Below are positions 11,597 through 20,221 of a stretch of 64,000 nt of DNA, piece after piece. The stretch comes from Mucilaginibacter roseus (GTDB lineage: Bacteria; Bacteroidota; Bacteroidia; Sphingobacteriales; Sphingobacteriaceae), in NCBI RefSeq assembly GCF_021215455.1, contig NZ_JAJPWV010000003.1, positions 186,001 to 250,000 on the forward strand. Direction: 5' to 3'. Below the pieces are notes generated by a model. It was given only the letters and a program-made list of their open reading frames with translations, was not told where the DNA came from and searched no databases. Each line of letters begins with the position of its first letter. Positions within the stretch are counted from its first letter, which is position 1. Position numbers and translations under genes: made by a program.

Positions 11597-11971
11597 ATGT
11601 TGAGGCATAATTTCAAAAATTTGAAGATTTGGCAACGTTCTATGGATCTTGTTGATTTGGTTTATGATTACACTGATGACCTTCCTTTTACGGAACGTTA
11701 TAATTTAATTAGTCAAACTAACCGAGCGGCGTGTTCAATACCCTCAAATATTGCAGAGGGTTCCGGTAAGAGAACTAATGTGCATTTCGGTGAATTTCTT
11801 ACTACGTCGTTAACATCATCTTATGAACTTGAAACTCAATTTTTGATTTGTAAGCGCAGGTTATACGGCAATGTCGACAAACTTGAAAATTGCTTAAGTC
11901 AGTTGGCTGAAGTTCAAAAAATGATATTTTCTTTTAGAGAATATATACTTAACAATGATAATCCTGAATAA
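11597..11971 (+). CDS. Four-helix-bundle protein (23S rRNA intervening-sequence protein family)
   Basis: 124 residues, family PF05635-like: MLRHNFKNLKIWQRSMDLVDLVY, then SNIAEGSGK and a long helical C-terminus (SSYELETQFLICKRR). Members of this family were first seen encoded in rRNA intervening sequences but are widespread free-standing genes in Bacteroidota, and their function is not established. The gene is AT-richer than its neighbours and is flanked by purine-rich short repeats (11566-11596; complementary tract 11975-12023). It interrupts an otherwise continuous miaB-to-secG run, so it looks inserted. Confidence 0.9.
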   Translation: MLRHNFKNLKIWQRSMDLVDLVYDYTDDLPFTERYNLISQTNRAACSIPSNIAEGSGKRTNVHFGEFLTTSLTSSYELETQFLICKRRLYGNVDKLENCLSQLAEVQKMIFSFREYILNNDNPE

Positions 11972-12025
11972 ATGAGTTGATAGTTTCATCTTATCTCATG
12001 ATTCTTATCTCTCGATTCTTTTAAA

Positions 12026-13282
12026 ATGGATATACAAGAAATTAAACAACGCTTTGGTATCATCGGCAGTTCGCCGTTGCTTAACCGGGCTATAGATATT
12101 GCCAACCAGGTTGCCCCTACGGATATATCGGTATTAATAACCGGCGAAAGCGGTAGTGGTAAGGAAGTGTTCTCGCAGATTATTCACCAGATCAGTCCGC
12201 GTAAGCACGGGCCTTTTATTGCTGTTAACTGCGGCGCCATACCTGAAGGCACAATTGATTCAGAACTTTTTGGCCACGAAAAAGGAGCCTATACCGGCGC
12301 TGTGGGCGAGCGTAAAGGTTATTTTGAAACCGTTAACGGCGGTACCATTTTTTTAGATGAAATTGCCGAGATGCCATTAGGTACCCAGGCGCGTTTACTA
12401 CGCGTACTGGAATCGGGCCAGTTTATCAAGGTTGGTTCATCAAAGGTTGAAAAAACCAACGTACGCGTTATTGCCGCTACCAACGTTGATGTGTACGATG
12501 CCGTTAAGGCAGGCAAGTTCAGGGAAGATTTATACTACCGTTTAAATACGGTACCGTTGCGCATTCCGCCATTGCGCGACAGGAAGGAAGATATTTACCT
12601 GCTGTTTCGCAAGTTCACTTCAGATTTTACCGATAAGTACCGCACACCACCCATCCAGTTGGATGATGAGGCGCAGCAGGTATTGATCAACTACTCATGG
12701 CCGGGTAACGTGCGTCAACTTAAAAACATGGCCGAGCAATTAGCCGTGCTGGAACGCGACCGTGTTATCACCGCGCAAACGTTGCTTACCTATATTCCGC
12801 ACGAAACGAGCCGCAGCAATTTGCCCATGCGTTTGGATAATCAGCCTAAAGAGGATTTTTCGGAACGAGATATATTGTATAAAGTGCTTTTTGATATGAA
12901 GCGCGATATGGTAGAGTTAAAAAAACTGGTAGCCAATATTATTGAACATGGTGGTGTTCCGGCTAATTATGACGACCACTCGCAGGCCATTAACCAACTT
13001 TACAGGGATATTGAGTTGCCGCAAAGCGCCGAGCCACAATTTACTTTGCATCATCCCGTTAATGCGAATATCAGTACGCCGGTAAACAACCACAATAACA
13101 ACGATTACCATATTACGCACGATGCAGAAGAGGTTGAGGAATCACTTTCACTGATCGAAAAAGAATCAGACCTTATACGCAAGGCCTTAAAAAAACACAA
13201 AGGCAAGCGTAAACTGGCAGCTAATGAGTTGGGCATATCTGAGCGTACATTATACCGCAAAATCAAAGAGCTAAATTTATAA
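12026..13282 (+). CDS. Sigma-54-dependent transcriptional activator without receiver domain
   Basis: 418-residue AAA+ enhancer-binding protein. The AAA+ domain begins almost at the N-terminus: Walker A GESGSGKE (40-47), sigma-54 contact loop GAYTGA (87-92, Tyr in place of the usual Phe), Walker B GGTIFLDEI (105-113), and the R-finger region FREDLYYRLN. A linker rich in Asn/His follows, then a C-terminal Fis-type helix-turn-helix (KRKLAANELGISERTLYRK, about 394-414). There is no response-regulator or GAF domain, so activity is probably set by expression or a partner. It is encoded in front of lptE and secG, a common Bacteroidota arrangement. Confidence 0.95.
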   Translation: MDIQEIKQRFGIIGSSPLLNRAIDIANQVAPTDISVLITGESGSGKEVFSQIIHQISPRKHGPFIAVNCGAIPEGTIDSELFGHEKGAYTGAVGERKGYFETVNGGTIFLDEIAEMPLGTQARLLRVLESGQFIKVGSSKVEKTNVRVIAATNVDVYDAVKAGKFREDLYYRLNTVPLRIPPLRDRKEDIYLLFRKFTSDFTDKYRTPPIQLDDEAQQVLINYSWPGNVRQLKNMAEQLAVLERDRVITAQTLLTYIPHETSRSNLPMRLDNQPKEDFSERDILYKVLFDMKRDMVELKKLVANIIEHGGVPANYDDHSQAINQLYRDIELPQSAEPQFTLHHPVNANISTPVNNHNNNDYHITHDAEEVEESLSLIEKESDLIRKALKKHKGKRKLAANELGISERTLYRKIKELNL

Positions 13283-13288
13283 GGCTAA

Positions 13289-13807
13289 ATGAGAAGAGTA
13301 CTTGTTTTTTTTGTAGCGATGACGGGGCTTATGCTCCTTTCACAATCGTGCAGTATATCATTGAATGGGGCCTCAATTCCTGCTGGTTTAAAAACCATCA
13401 ATGTGGAGTTTTTTGAAAACAACGCGCCGCTGGTAGTAAGTAACCTGAGCCAGGATTTTACCGAGGCGCTCAAAGCGCGTATACGTTCGCAATCGAGCCT
13501 CGGTATCGTGCGCGATCCGGCAGCTAATGCTTCCATGTCGGGCGCTATAGTAAACTATACCATTACGCCGGTGTCGGTAGAGGCTACAAACCCCAATACG
13601 CCGCCTATTGCCAACGCGTCGCGCCTGAGCATTACCGTTAACGTGAAATACACTAACGAAATAGAGAAAAAATACAACTTTGAACAACAGTTTACCAAAT
13701 ACCAGGATTTTCAGGGCGATATAGCCTCACAGGAGCAAACGCTGATACAGAACATTGTACGCCAGCTGGTAGACGATATTTTCAATAAAGCTTTTGCCAA
13801 TTGGTAA
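13289..13807 (+). CDS. lptE: LptE-family lipopolysaccharide-assembly lipoprotein
   Basis: 172-residue lipoprotein: signal peptide with lipobox LSQSC, lipidated Cys21. The family (PF04390-like) forms the plug/partner of the LptD translocon that inserts LPS into the outer leaflet of the outer membrane. The region SISLNGASIPAGLKTINVEFFENNAPLV and the C-terminal helix LIQNIVRQLVDDIFNKAFANW are typical of Bacteroidota LptE-like proteins. It starts six bases after the sigma-54 activator, implying co-transcription. LptD itself is not in the window. Confidence 0.88.
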   Translation: MRRVLVFFVAMTGLMLLSQSCSISLNGASIPAGLKTINVEFFENNAPLVVSNLSQDFTEALKARIRSQSSLGIVRDPAANASMSGAIVNYTITPVSVEATNPNTPPIANASRLSITVNVKYTNEIEKKYNFEQQFTKYQDFQGDIASQEQTLIQNIVRQLVDDIFNKAFANW

Positions 13808-13828
13808 GCAATTCGTAGTTTCAACCTC

Positions 13829-15163
13829 GTGGATCAGTATAACAATAACCAGCAACATTCATTTTTAGCGCATTTGCTAAGCAACCCGGCGGATAGCGGG
13901 GCGGCTTATGTGAACGAGCTGCAGCAACTGGTAAAAAGCTATCCGCAAAGCGGAGTATTACAGGCGCTGTTATCGCGCGCGCTTGACGAAAAGCAAAATC
14001 CTGGCGCGGTACTGTATTTTGATCCGCAGACTTTATATACGTTAATGTATGATAATGCTGCGTTACCAACGGTGCAGGCAAGCGATGTCTACATCCAGCA
14101 GGAACGTATCGCGCCTAAAGCCAGGCAAAATAACATCATTGAACAAGAGGTTCACACTGTTGAACAGCCTGAACAAACTCCTGAAAATACGGAAGGTGAA
14201 AATTTGCCGGAACCTGTAAGCGATTTGATCAATCCGCAGGATGTTGTTGAACCGTTAGAATCATTAACCCAACCTATTGCCGAGCCGATAGAGGAAGAAG
14301 TTTACGATGAGATTGTAAGTATTGAGGATATCGCGATCAGTACAACGACAGACACACTGGCTGAGGATACAAACTTAAATTACGCAGACCCCTACAGTGC
14401 GGAAGATACCCGCGATTTAGTGAATAACGTGTCTGAAGGTAACGACGCAGATGCTACGCCTGAAGCCACAAAACCCCGACTTCAATTAAACGACGAAGAG
14501 GAGAAACTGATTGTAGGCAACATTGCAGCTACTGACTATTTCATGTTCGATAAGGCTTTCGGGCAGATTGGCGAATCGGTGCAGGAGGCTGAACCTTTGC
14601 CCGAGGAAACAAAAGAGGAGCCGGAAGATACTGCAAGCAAAAAGAATGTATCGCGCTATCATGACGAGCAGATGCCATATACCTTTTTATGGTGGCTTGA
14701 TAAAACAAGGCACGAGTATTCCGGCATTTATCGTCCGTACTCAAAGTATACCCCTGAACAGCAGGCTATCGTAGCCGAAAAAATGGCTGCGGCTGATGCC
14801 TTACAGCAGCAATATATCGAAAATATTTTCCACCTTTCATCTGTAGAAAGTTTGGACAAGCATACTGCCGATAACCCTGCCGCAACATTAAAGCATAAAG
14901 GCGATGAAATAATTGAACGTTTTATAAAGGAAGAGCCGCAGATAAAACCACCAAGCGTTGAAAAGCTTGATAACGAAAACAAAGCCAAGCGCAGTTCAGA
15001 AGATGATAGCGAACTGGTGAGTGAAACGCTGGCCAACATTTATGCCGACCAGATGCTTTACCACAAAGCCATAGGTATTTACCGAAAATTAATGTTGAAA
15101 TTTCCGGAAAAAAGCCGTTACTTTGCCGACCGTATACAGAGTTTAGAAAAGAAAACAAGTTGA
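13829..15163 (+). CDS. Acidic protein of unknown function with a C-terminal TPR-like segment
   Basis: 444 residues starting at a GTG (MDQYNNNQQHSFLAHLL); no better start is visible after the lptE stop 21 bases upstream. The N-terminal part (1-80) is helical and TPR-like (ELQQLVKSYPQSGVLQALLSRAL). The middle (about 95-240) is highly Glu/Asp/Thr-rich and probably disordered. The C-terminus (about 395-440: LANIYADQMLYHKAIGIYRKL) looks like one TPR hairpin. There is no signal peptide, so it is probably cytosolic. It sits between lptE and secG, 10 bases before secG, suggesting a link with envelope biogenesis, but no function is known to me. Confidence 0.85.
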   Translation: MDQYNNNQQHSFLAHLLSNPADSGAAYVNELQQLVKSYPQSGVLQALLSRALDEKQNPGAVLYFDPQTLYTLMYDNAALPTVQASDVYIQQERIAPKARQNNIIEQEVHTVEQPEQTPENTEGENLPEPVSDLINPQDVVEPLESLTQPIAEPIEEEVYDEIVSIEDIAISTTTDTLAEDTNLNYADPYSAEDTRDLVNNVSEGNDADATPEATKPRLQLNDEEEKLIVGNIAATDYFMFDKAFGQIGESVQEAEPLPEETKEEPEDTASKKNVSRYHDEQMPYTFLWWLDKTRHEYSGIYRPYSKYTPEQQAIVAEKMAAADALQQQYIENIFHLSSVESLDKHTADNPAATLKHKGDEIIERFIKEEPQIKPPSVEKLDNENKAKRSSEDDSELVSETLANIYADQMLYHKAIGIYRKLMLKFPEKSRYFADRIQSLEKKTS

Positions 15164-15173
15164 TTATAAACAA

Positions 15174-15539
15174 ATGACCATTTTATTATTAGTTATAGCC
15201 GTTATAGTGTGCATACTGTTGGGGCTTATTGTGTTGATACAAAACCCTAAAGGTGGTGGCTTAGCTTCAAACTTTTCAGCGTCCTCACAATTGATGGGCG
15301 TACAAAAAACAGGCGACTTTTTAGAGAAAGGCACCTGGATACTGGCTATTACATTGATGGTACTTTCGTTAGCTATCAACGTATCTGTTAAAAGTGGTGG
15401 TACTACCTCTGGCGACAGTGATCTGAAACGCCAGATAGACAACGCTTCAAAACCATCAGCACCTGCTACTACTGCACCGGTTCTTCCGGGCGCAGGTTCA
15501 GGCGCGGCACAAAAACCGGCTGATACTACAAAGAAATAA
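15174..15539 (+). CDS. secG: Preprotein translocase subunit SecG
   Basis: Small membrane subunit of the SecYEG translocon, 121 residues. It has two transmembrane helices (about 2-21 and 53-72) separated by the conserved IQNPKGGGLASNF-type loop, and a Bacteroidota-style hydrophilic C-terminal tail rich in Ala/Pro/Thr. It is the last gene of the miaB-secG run and is followed 24 bases later by a strong terminator. Confidence 0.96.
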   Translation: MTILLLVIAVIVCILLGLIVLIQNPKGGGLASNFSASSQLMGVQKTGDFLEKGTWILAITLMVLSLAINVSVKSGGTTSGDSDLKRQIDNASKPSAPATTAPVLPGAGSGAAQKPADTTKK

Positions 15540-15563
15540 GCAGGAACATATACTGAAAATATT

Positions 15564-15592
15564 AAGGCCTCAACATTATTGAGGCCTTTTTT
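15564..15592 (+). terminator. Intrinsic terminator after secG
   Basis: Stem AAGGCCTCAA/TTGAGGCCTT with loop CATTA, then a T run reaching TTTTTT. It closes the miaB-secG transcription unit. Confidence 0.9.
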
Positions 15593-15912
15593 GTGCCTGA
15601 ATTTTTACCCTGAATATCGTTCTAATACATTGTTGGGCTTGATTGTTTACCGGTTAATCACGCTTCTCTTACAAAATTCTGTTTTTAACATCTTCTTCGC
15701 AAACCCGGTAATATTAGGTATAGCTGCGCTCCGTGATGATGGCTCTGCACCGCTGTCATTACGATAGGCCGATGGCACCCATTCCGTACGTAGCGGGCGG
15801 CAGTTTTTTTTATCGTTGCTCATATATCAAATTTACGGTATAAAAAGTTCAATCTCTACCCAATCAATCAACTTAATCAGCCATTTAGTAGGCGGTTATC
15901 TTCAAACTTTGC
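15593..15912. other. Intergenic region between secG and leuS
   Basis: After the secG terminator there is a long gap up to the leuS promoter region. It holds one minus-strand open frame of 58 codons, listed separately. I see no tRNA-like cloverleaf, riboswitch or long repeat here. Confidence 0.4.
15647..15823 (-). CDS. Possible small protein of unknown function
   Basis: A minus-strand frame from ATG (15823) to TAA codes for 58 residues starting [15 protein letters not shown] and ending [15 protein letters not shown]. It is basic, has no signal peptide or membrane segment, and occupies most of the otherwise empty secG-leuS gap. Nothing else supports it, and chance frames of this length are common, so it is only a candidate. 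Confidence 0.2.
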   Translation of the reverse strand: MSNDKKNCRPLRTEWVPSAYRNDSGAEPSSRSAAIPNITGFAKKMLKTEFCKRSVINR

Positions 15913-15920
15913 TATTTTCG
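15913..15920 (+). promoter_or_regulatory. Candidate -7 box of leuS
   Basis: TATTTTCG differs at one base from TAnnTTTG and lies 24 bases before the leuS ATG at 15945. It supports the short start, because transcription would begin downstream of the earlier in-frame start codons. Confidence 0.3.
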
Positions 15921-15944
15921 CAGCGCAATCGTTATATAAGGTAT

Positions 15945-18746
15945 ATGGATTATCAATTTAAAGATATTGAGCAGAAATGGCAGCAGTTTTGGGCCGAAAA
16001 CCAAACATTTAAGGTTGAAAACAACAGCGCGAAGCCAAAGTATTATGTAATGGACATGTTTCCCTACCCATCAGGGGCCGGCCTGCACGTTGGGCACCCG
16101 CTGGGTTACATTGCTTCAGACATTTTTGCACGTTACAAACGCCTGCGCGGCTTTAACGTATTGCACCCTATGGGTTATGATTCATTTGGCTTGCCGGCCG
16201 AGCAATATGCCATACAAACCGGCCAGCACCCATCAATCACCACCGAAAGCAACATTGCTACCTACCGCAGGCAGTTAGACCAAATCGGTTTCTCGTTCGA
16301 CTGGAGCCGCGAGGTACGCACCAGCTCACCCGATTATTATAAGTGGACGCAGTGGATTTTCATGCAGTTATTCAATTCCTGGTATAACAAAGCTGCCGAT
16401 AAGGCCGAAAGCATTGATAAGCTGGTTAAACACTTTGAAACATCGGGATCAAAAGGTATTGATGCGGTAAGCGATGAAGATACTTCGACTTTTACTGCCG
16501 ACGAATGGAAGGCTTTGCCGCTCAAAACACAGCAGGAAGAGTTGCTAAAATACCGCCTTACTTACTTGCGCGAAAGCACTGTTAACTGGTGCGCCGCCCT
16601 GGGTACCGTTTTAGCGAACGACGAGGTGAAAGACGGTTTTAGCGAGCGCGGTGGCTACCCTGTTGAGCAAAAGAAAATGATGCAATGGAGCATGCGCATT
16701 ACCGCCTATGCCGACCGTTTGCTACAGGGTTTGGACACTATTGATTGGCCCGAACCATTAAAAGAAATGCAGCGCAACTGGATAGGCAAAAGCACCGGCG
16801 CAAGCGTAAGGTTTGGGATAGATAAAACTACGCTCCAATCACCAATCACTACTGACTATATAGAGGTTTTCACTACACGTGTTGACACCATTTTTGGTGT
16901 TACCTTTTTGGTGATTGCCCCTGAGCATGAATTGGTAGCCGCGTTAACCACTCCTGAACAAAAGGCTGATATTGACGCTTACATTACGCAAACCAAAAAG
17001 AAAAGCGAGCTTGACCGCATGGCCGATACCAAAACCGTATCGGGAGCTTTTACGGGCAGCTATGTACTTAACCCGCTGAACGGTGAAAAAATTCCGGTTT
17101 GGATTGCCGATTACGTGTTGGCAGGATACGGTACCGGCGCGGTAATGGCAGTGCCATCAGGCGACCAGCGTGATTACCTTTTTGCCAAGCACTTCAACTT
17201 GCCGATAGTACCCATTATCGATATTCAAAATATTGAAACCGAAGCTGACCCGACCAAGGAAGGTAAATACATCAACTCCGATTTTATAAACGGCTTAAGT
17301 TACAAGGAAGCTACGGCTGCCGTGGTTGCCAAGCTGGAAGAAATTGGTGCAGGTAAAGCGAAGGTCAACTTCCGTATGCGGGATGCTATTTTTGGCCGTC
17401 AGCGTTATTGGGGCGAACCGGTGCCGGTTTATTTTAAGGACGGCCTGCCGTACCTGATAGATGAAACTGAACTACCTTTATTGTTACCTGAAATTGATAA
17501 ATACCTGCCAACCGAAACCGGCGAACCACCATTGGGCAGAGCAACGGATTGGAAACACCCTGAAGGTGAGTATGAGTTGAGCACCATGCCGGGCTGGGCA
17601 GGTTCAAGCTGGTACTGGTACCGCTACATGGATGCCCATAACGACCAGGAATTTGCCTCAAAAGAAGCCATTGAATACTGGAAGGATGTTGACCTGTACA
17701 TTGGCGGCAGCGAGCATGCCACCGGCCACTTATTATACAGCCGTTTTTGGAACAAGTTTTTAAAGGATCTTGGCTTTGTGGTGGAGGAAGAGCCTTTCAA
17801 AAAGCTGATCAACCAAGGTATGATACAAGGCAGAAGTAACTTTGTATATCGCCTGATTGACGATGAAGGCCGTGGTACAAATACTTTCGTATCGCATGGT
17901 TTGCTCGATCAATATAAAACATCGCCACTGCATGTAGATGTGAATATTGTGGAGAACGAAGTTCTGAACCTGGAGAAGTTCAAAAAATTCCGTCCAGAAT
18001 TTGAGAACGCCGAATTCATCCTTGAGAACGGCAAGTACATCTGCGGCGTTGAAGTTGAAAAAATGTCGAAATCAAAGTTCAACGTGGTGAACCCTGACGA
18101 CATTATTGAACGCTACGGTGCCGATACGCTGCGTATGTACGAAATGTTCCTTGGCCCGCTGGAGCAAAGCAAGCCATGGAATACCAATGGCATTGAAGGC
18201 GTGTTTAAATTCCTGCGCAAGTTTTGGCGTTTGTTCCATGATGAGCAATGGAATTTCCGCGTAACAGATGAAGCGCCAAGCAAGGCAGAATTGAAAGCAC
18301 TACACAAGATCATCCGAAAGGTTGAAGAAGATATTGAGCGTTTCTCATTCAACACTTCGGTGTCGAGCTTCATGATTGCGGTGAACGAATTGACCGATCT
18401 GAAATGTACCAAGCGCGGCATTTTGCAGAATATGGTGATTATACTGGCTCCATACGCGCCGCACATTACTGAAGAGCTTTGGGCATTGCTAGGTAACCCT
18501 GCTGGTTCATTATCATACGCCGCTTACCCGGTTTTCAATCCGGAGTACCTGGTTGAAGATGAATTTGCTTACCCGATCTCGATAAATGGTAAAACGAAAA
18601 TGAACCTGAACATATCGCTTAGTCTTGACCAAAAGGATGTGGAAGCTTTCGTATTAGCTAACGCTGATGTTCAGAAATACATTGATGGCAAAACGCCTAA
18701 AAAGCTAATCGTGGTTAAAGGCCGTATTGTGAATATTGTGGTGTGA
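15945..18746 (+). CDS. leuS: Leucyl-tRNA synthetase
   Basis: Class I aminoacyl-tRNA synthetase charging tRNA-Leu in the cytosol. The frame is open from 15816, but the family starts at [16 protein letters not shown], the ATG at 15945, giving 933 residues. HIGH is HVGH (48-51), within [25 protein letters not shown] is at 706-710. The CP1 editing domain includes the GTGAVMAVP motif and the anticodon-binding C-terminal domain is complete. The segment before KMSKS is longer than in E. coli LeuRS (it includes [20 protein letters not shown]), which I take to be a Bacteroidota-type insertion. Confidence 0.97.
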   Translation: MDYQFKDIEQKWQQFWAENQTFKVENNSAKPKYYVMDMFPYPSGAGLHVGHPLGYIASDIFARYKRLRGFNVLHPMGYDSFGLPAEQYAIQTGQHPSITTESNIATYRRQLDQIGFSFDWSREVRTSSPDYYKWTQWIFMQLFNSWYNKAADKAESIDKLVKHFETSGSKGIDAVSDEDTSTFTADEWKALPLKTQQEELLKYRLTYLRESTVNWCAALGTVLANDEVKDGFSERGGYPVEQKKMMQWSMRITAYADRLLQGLDTIDWPEPLKEMQRNWIGKSTGASVRFGIDKTTLQSPITTDYIEVFTTRVDTIFGVTFLVIAPEHELVAALTTPEQKADIDAYITQTKKKSELDRMADTKTVSGAFTGSYVLNPLNGEKIPVWIADYVLAGYGTGAVMAVPSGDQRDYLFAKHFNLPIVPIIDIQNIETEADPTKEGKYINSDFINGLSYKEATAAVVAKLEEIGAGKAKVNFRMRDAIFGRQRYWGEPVPVYFKDGLPYLIDETELPLLLPEIDKYLPTETGEPPLGRATDWKHPEGEYELSTMPGWAGSSWYWYRYMDAHNDQEFASKEAIEYWKDVDLYIGGSEHATGHLLYSRFWNKFLKDLGFVVEEEPFKKLINQGMIQGRSNFVYRLIDDEGRGTNTFVSHGLLDQYKTSPLHVDVNIVENEVLNLEKFKKFRPEFENAEFILENGKYICGVEVEKMSKSKFNVVNPDDIIERYGADTLRMYEMFLGPLEQSKPWNTNGIEGVFKFLRKFWRLFHDEQWNFRVTDEAPSKAELKALHKIIRKVEEDIERFSFNTSVSSFMIAVNELTDLKCTKRGILQNMVIILAPYAPHITEELWALLGNPAGSLSYAAYPVFNPEYLVEDEFAYPISINGKTKMNLNISLSLDQKDVEAFVLANADVQKYIDGKTPKKLIVVKGRIVNIVV

Positions 18747-18754
18747 TACTTTGC

Positions 18755-18780
18755 GTCCCCTCTTTTAACGAAGAGGGGAC
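18755..18780. repeat. Intergenic palindrome between leuS and the DUF4159 gene
   Basis: Perfect 10-bp stem GTCCCCTCTT/AAGAGGGGAC with loop TTAACG, eight bases after the leuS stop and in the gap between two convergent genes. Neither side has a T run, so it is not a canonical Rho-independent terminator, but it could still end or protect the leuS transcript. It may be a member of a dispersed palindrome family. Confidence 0.6.
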
Positions 18781-18842
18781 TTAGCATATTGATCGCTATC
18801 ATATTAAGAGCAGCAACACGCCAAGAGCATAACGCTTCTACC

Positions 18843-19505
18843 CTATCTTGTAAACACGTATTGCACCAGGTTAGCGCCCATTCTTAGCGCTTTTAAGCGC
18901 GTTTCCTGGCTATCGCCGGGGTAAGTGCCATAATCTTCCCAGCCGTTGCCTAAATCGCTCTCATAGGAGTAAAAGCAAATCAGTCTGCCTCTATAGATAA
19001 GGCCGAACGCTTGCGGCCGCTTATTGTCGTGCTCGTGCACTTTAGGCAGGCCGTTTGGCAAATCGTATTTTTGATGGAATACAGGGTGGTTTAATGGCAA
19101 CTCCACAAAGTCCAGCTCCGGGAAAACCTTCTTCATTTGCGGACGGATAAATTTATCCAGCCCGTAATTATCATCAATATGCAAAAAACCGCCACCGGTT
19201 AAATATTTACGCAGATTCTGTGCTTCCTGCGCGGAGAAGATCACGTTGCCGTGACCGGTCAGAAAAACAAAAGGATAATCAAATAGTTGCGCGCTGCCTA
19301 CTTCTACAATATCCTCTTCAGCCTGAAAATTGGTTTTTAGATTGGTATTACAGAACTTGATAAGGTTTTGCAGGGCTGTACGGTCGCTGTACCAATCGCC
19401 GCCACCATTGTATTTCACGCGCCCTATCTTGTAGGTAGGTACATTGAAAGCAGTTAGCAACGCCACAGCACTTATCACGCTTAACCATAGCAATCGTTTT
19501 TTCAT
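18843..19505 (-). CDS. DUF4159 domain-containing protein
   Basis: 220 residues: an N-terminal signal or anchor (MKKRLLWLSVISAVALLTAF), then a DUF4159 domain beginning YNGGGDWYSDRTALQNLIKFCN. It includes FDYPFVFLTGHG, the GGGFLHIDDNYG turn and NHPVFH, features of the glutamine-amidotransferase-like fold of this family. It is probably periplasmic; the biochemical role is unknown. It overlaps the rsmE stop by four bases (ATGA), so it is translationally coupled to it and is the last gene of the long minus-strand run. Confidence 0.9.
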   Translation of the reverse strand: MKKRLLWLSVISAVALLTAFNVPTYKIGRVKYNGGGDWYSDRTALQNLIKFCNTNLKTNFQAEEDIVEVGSAQLFDYPFVFLTGHGNVIFSAQEAQNLRKYLTGGGFLHIDDNYGLDKFIRPQMKKVFPELDFVELPLNHPVFHQKYDLPNGLPKVHEHDNKRPQAFGLIYRGRLICFYSYESDLGNGWEDYGTYPGDSQETRLKALRMGANLVQYVFTR

Positions 19506-20212
19506 ACCCGATTTAAAAAGTTTACCTCAAAGCAGGCTTCCAAAGCAGCGGTTTCCGTGCGCAGGCGGCTTTCCCCTAAAGTTATGGGTTTGTAACCGGC
19601 ATTTAAAGCAGCCGTTATCTCGTTATCGGCAAAGTCGCCTTCCGGGCCAATCAGTATAGTAGTTCTGGAGCCTGGTTCGAGCACATTTTTCAACGACACT
19701 TTCTCTCCGGGAGCACAATGCGCTATAAAGCCCTGACCGCTTAAATTGCCTGAAATAAATTTACTGAAAGGTACCGGCTCATTCAAAACCGGGTGATATG
19801 CTTTGATGGATTGTTTTACCGCCGAAGTAATAATCCGGTTCAGCCTGTCTACCCTGGCTTCCTTACGTTCAGATCGCTGGCAGACGACCATTGATATTTC
19901 ATCGATGCCAATCTCGGTGGATTTTTCTAAAAACCACTCAAGCCGCTCAATATTTTTTGTGGGCGCTACCGCGATGTGCAAATAGTGATTACGTTGCTGA
20001 TAGTTTTCGGTTACTGAAACTACATCCAATATAGTACGCTTGGGATGTGCATCCTTTATACGGGCAACGTAAAAGCCACCACGGCCATCAATTAACTGCA
20101 CCTCATCACCAACGGTAAGGCGCAATACGCGCACGCAATGCTTGCTTTCCTCTTCGTTTAAAAAGTATTGTTGTACCGAAGGCTGAATATCGGGCGTGTA
20201 GAACAGATGCAT
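19502..20212 (-). CDS. rsmE: 16S rRNA (uracil-1498-N3)-methyltransferase RsmE
   Basis: SPOUT-family methyltransferase that methylates U1498 of 16S rRNA with SAM. The 236-residue length is standard. The N-terminal PUA-like domain (LRLTVGDEVQLIDGRG) precedes the knotted SPOUT domain with ILIGPEGDF and LGESRLRTETAALEA, the SAM-binding signature. It starts nine bases after the CNNM gene and is coupled to the DUF4159 gene. Confidence 0.96.
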   Translation of the reverse strand: MHLFYTPDIQPSVQQYFLNEEESKHCVRVLRLTVGDEVQLIDGRGGFYVARIKDAHPKRTILDVVSVTENYQQRNHYLHIAVAPTKNIERLEWFLEKSTEIGIDEISMVVCQRSERKEARVDRLNRIITSAVKQSIKAYHPVLNEPVPFSKFISGNLSGQGFIAHCAPGEKVSLKNVLEPGSRTTILIGPEGDFADNEITAALNAGYKPITLGESRLRTETAALEACFEVNFLNRV

Positions 20213-20221
20213 AGTTGCAAA

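Noticed and set aside
15816..15944. N-terminal extension of LeuRS
   Set aside because: The 43 extra residues are not part of LeuRS and precede a candidate promoter box; [10 protein letters not shown] is the family start.
18755..18780. Canonical terminator of leuS
   Set aside because: The stem is strong but there is no T run on either strand, so it is listed as a palindrome rather than a standard terminator.
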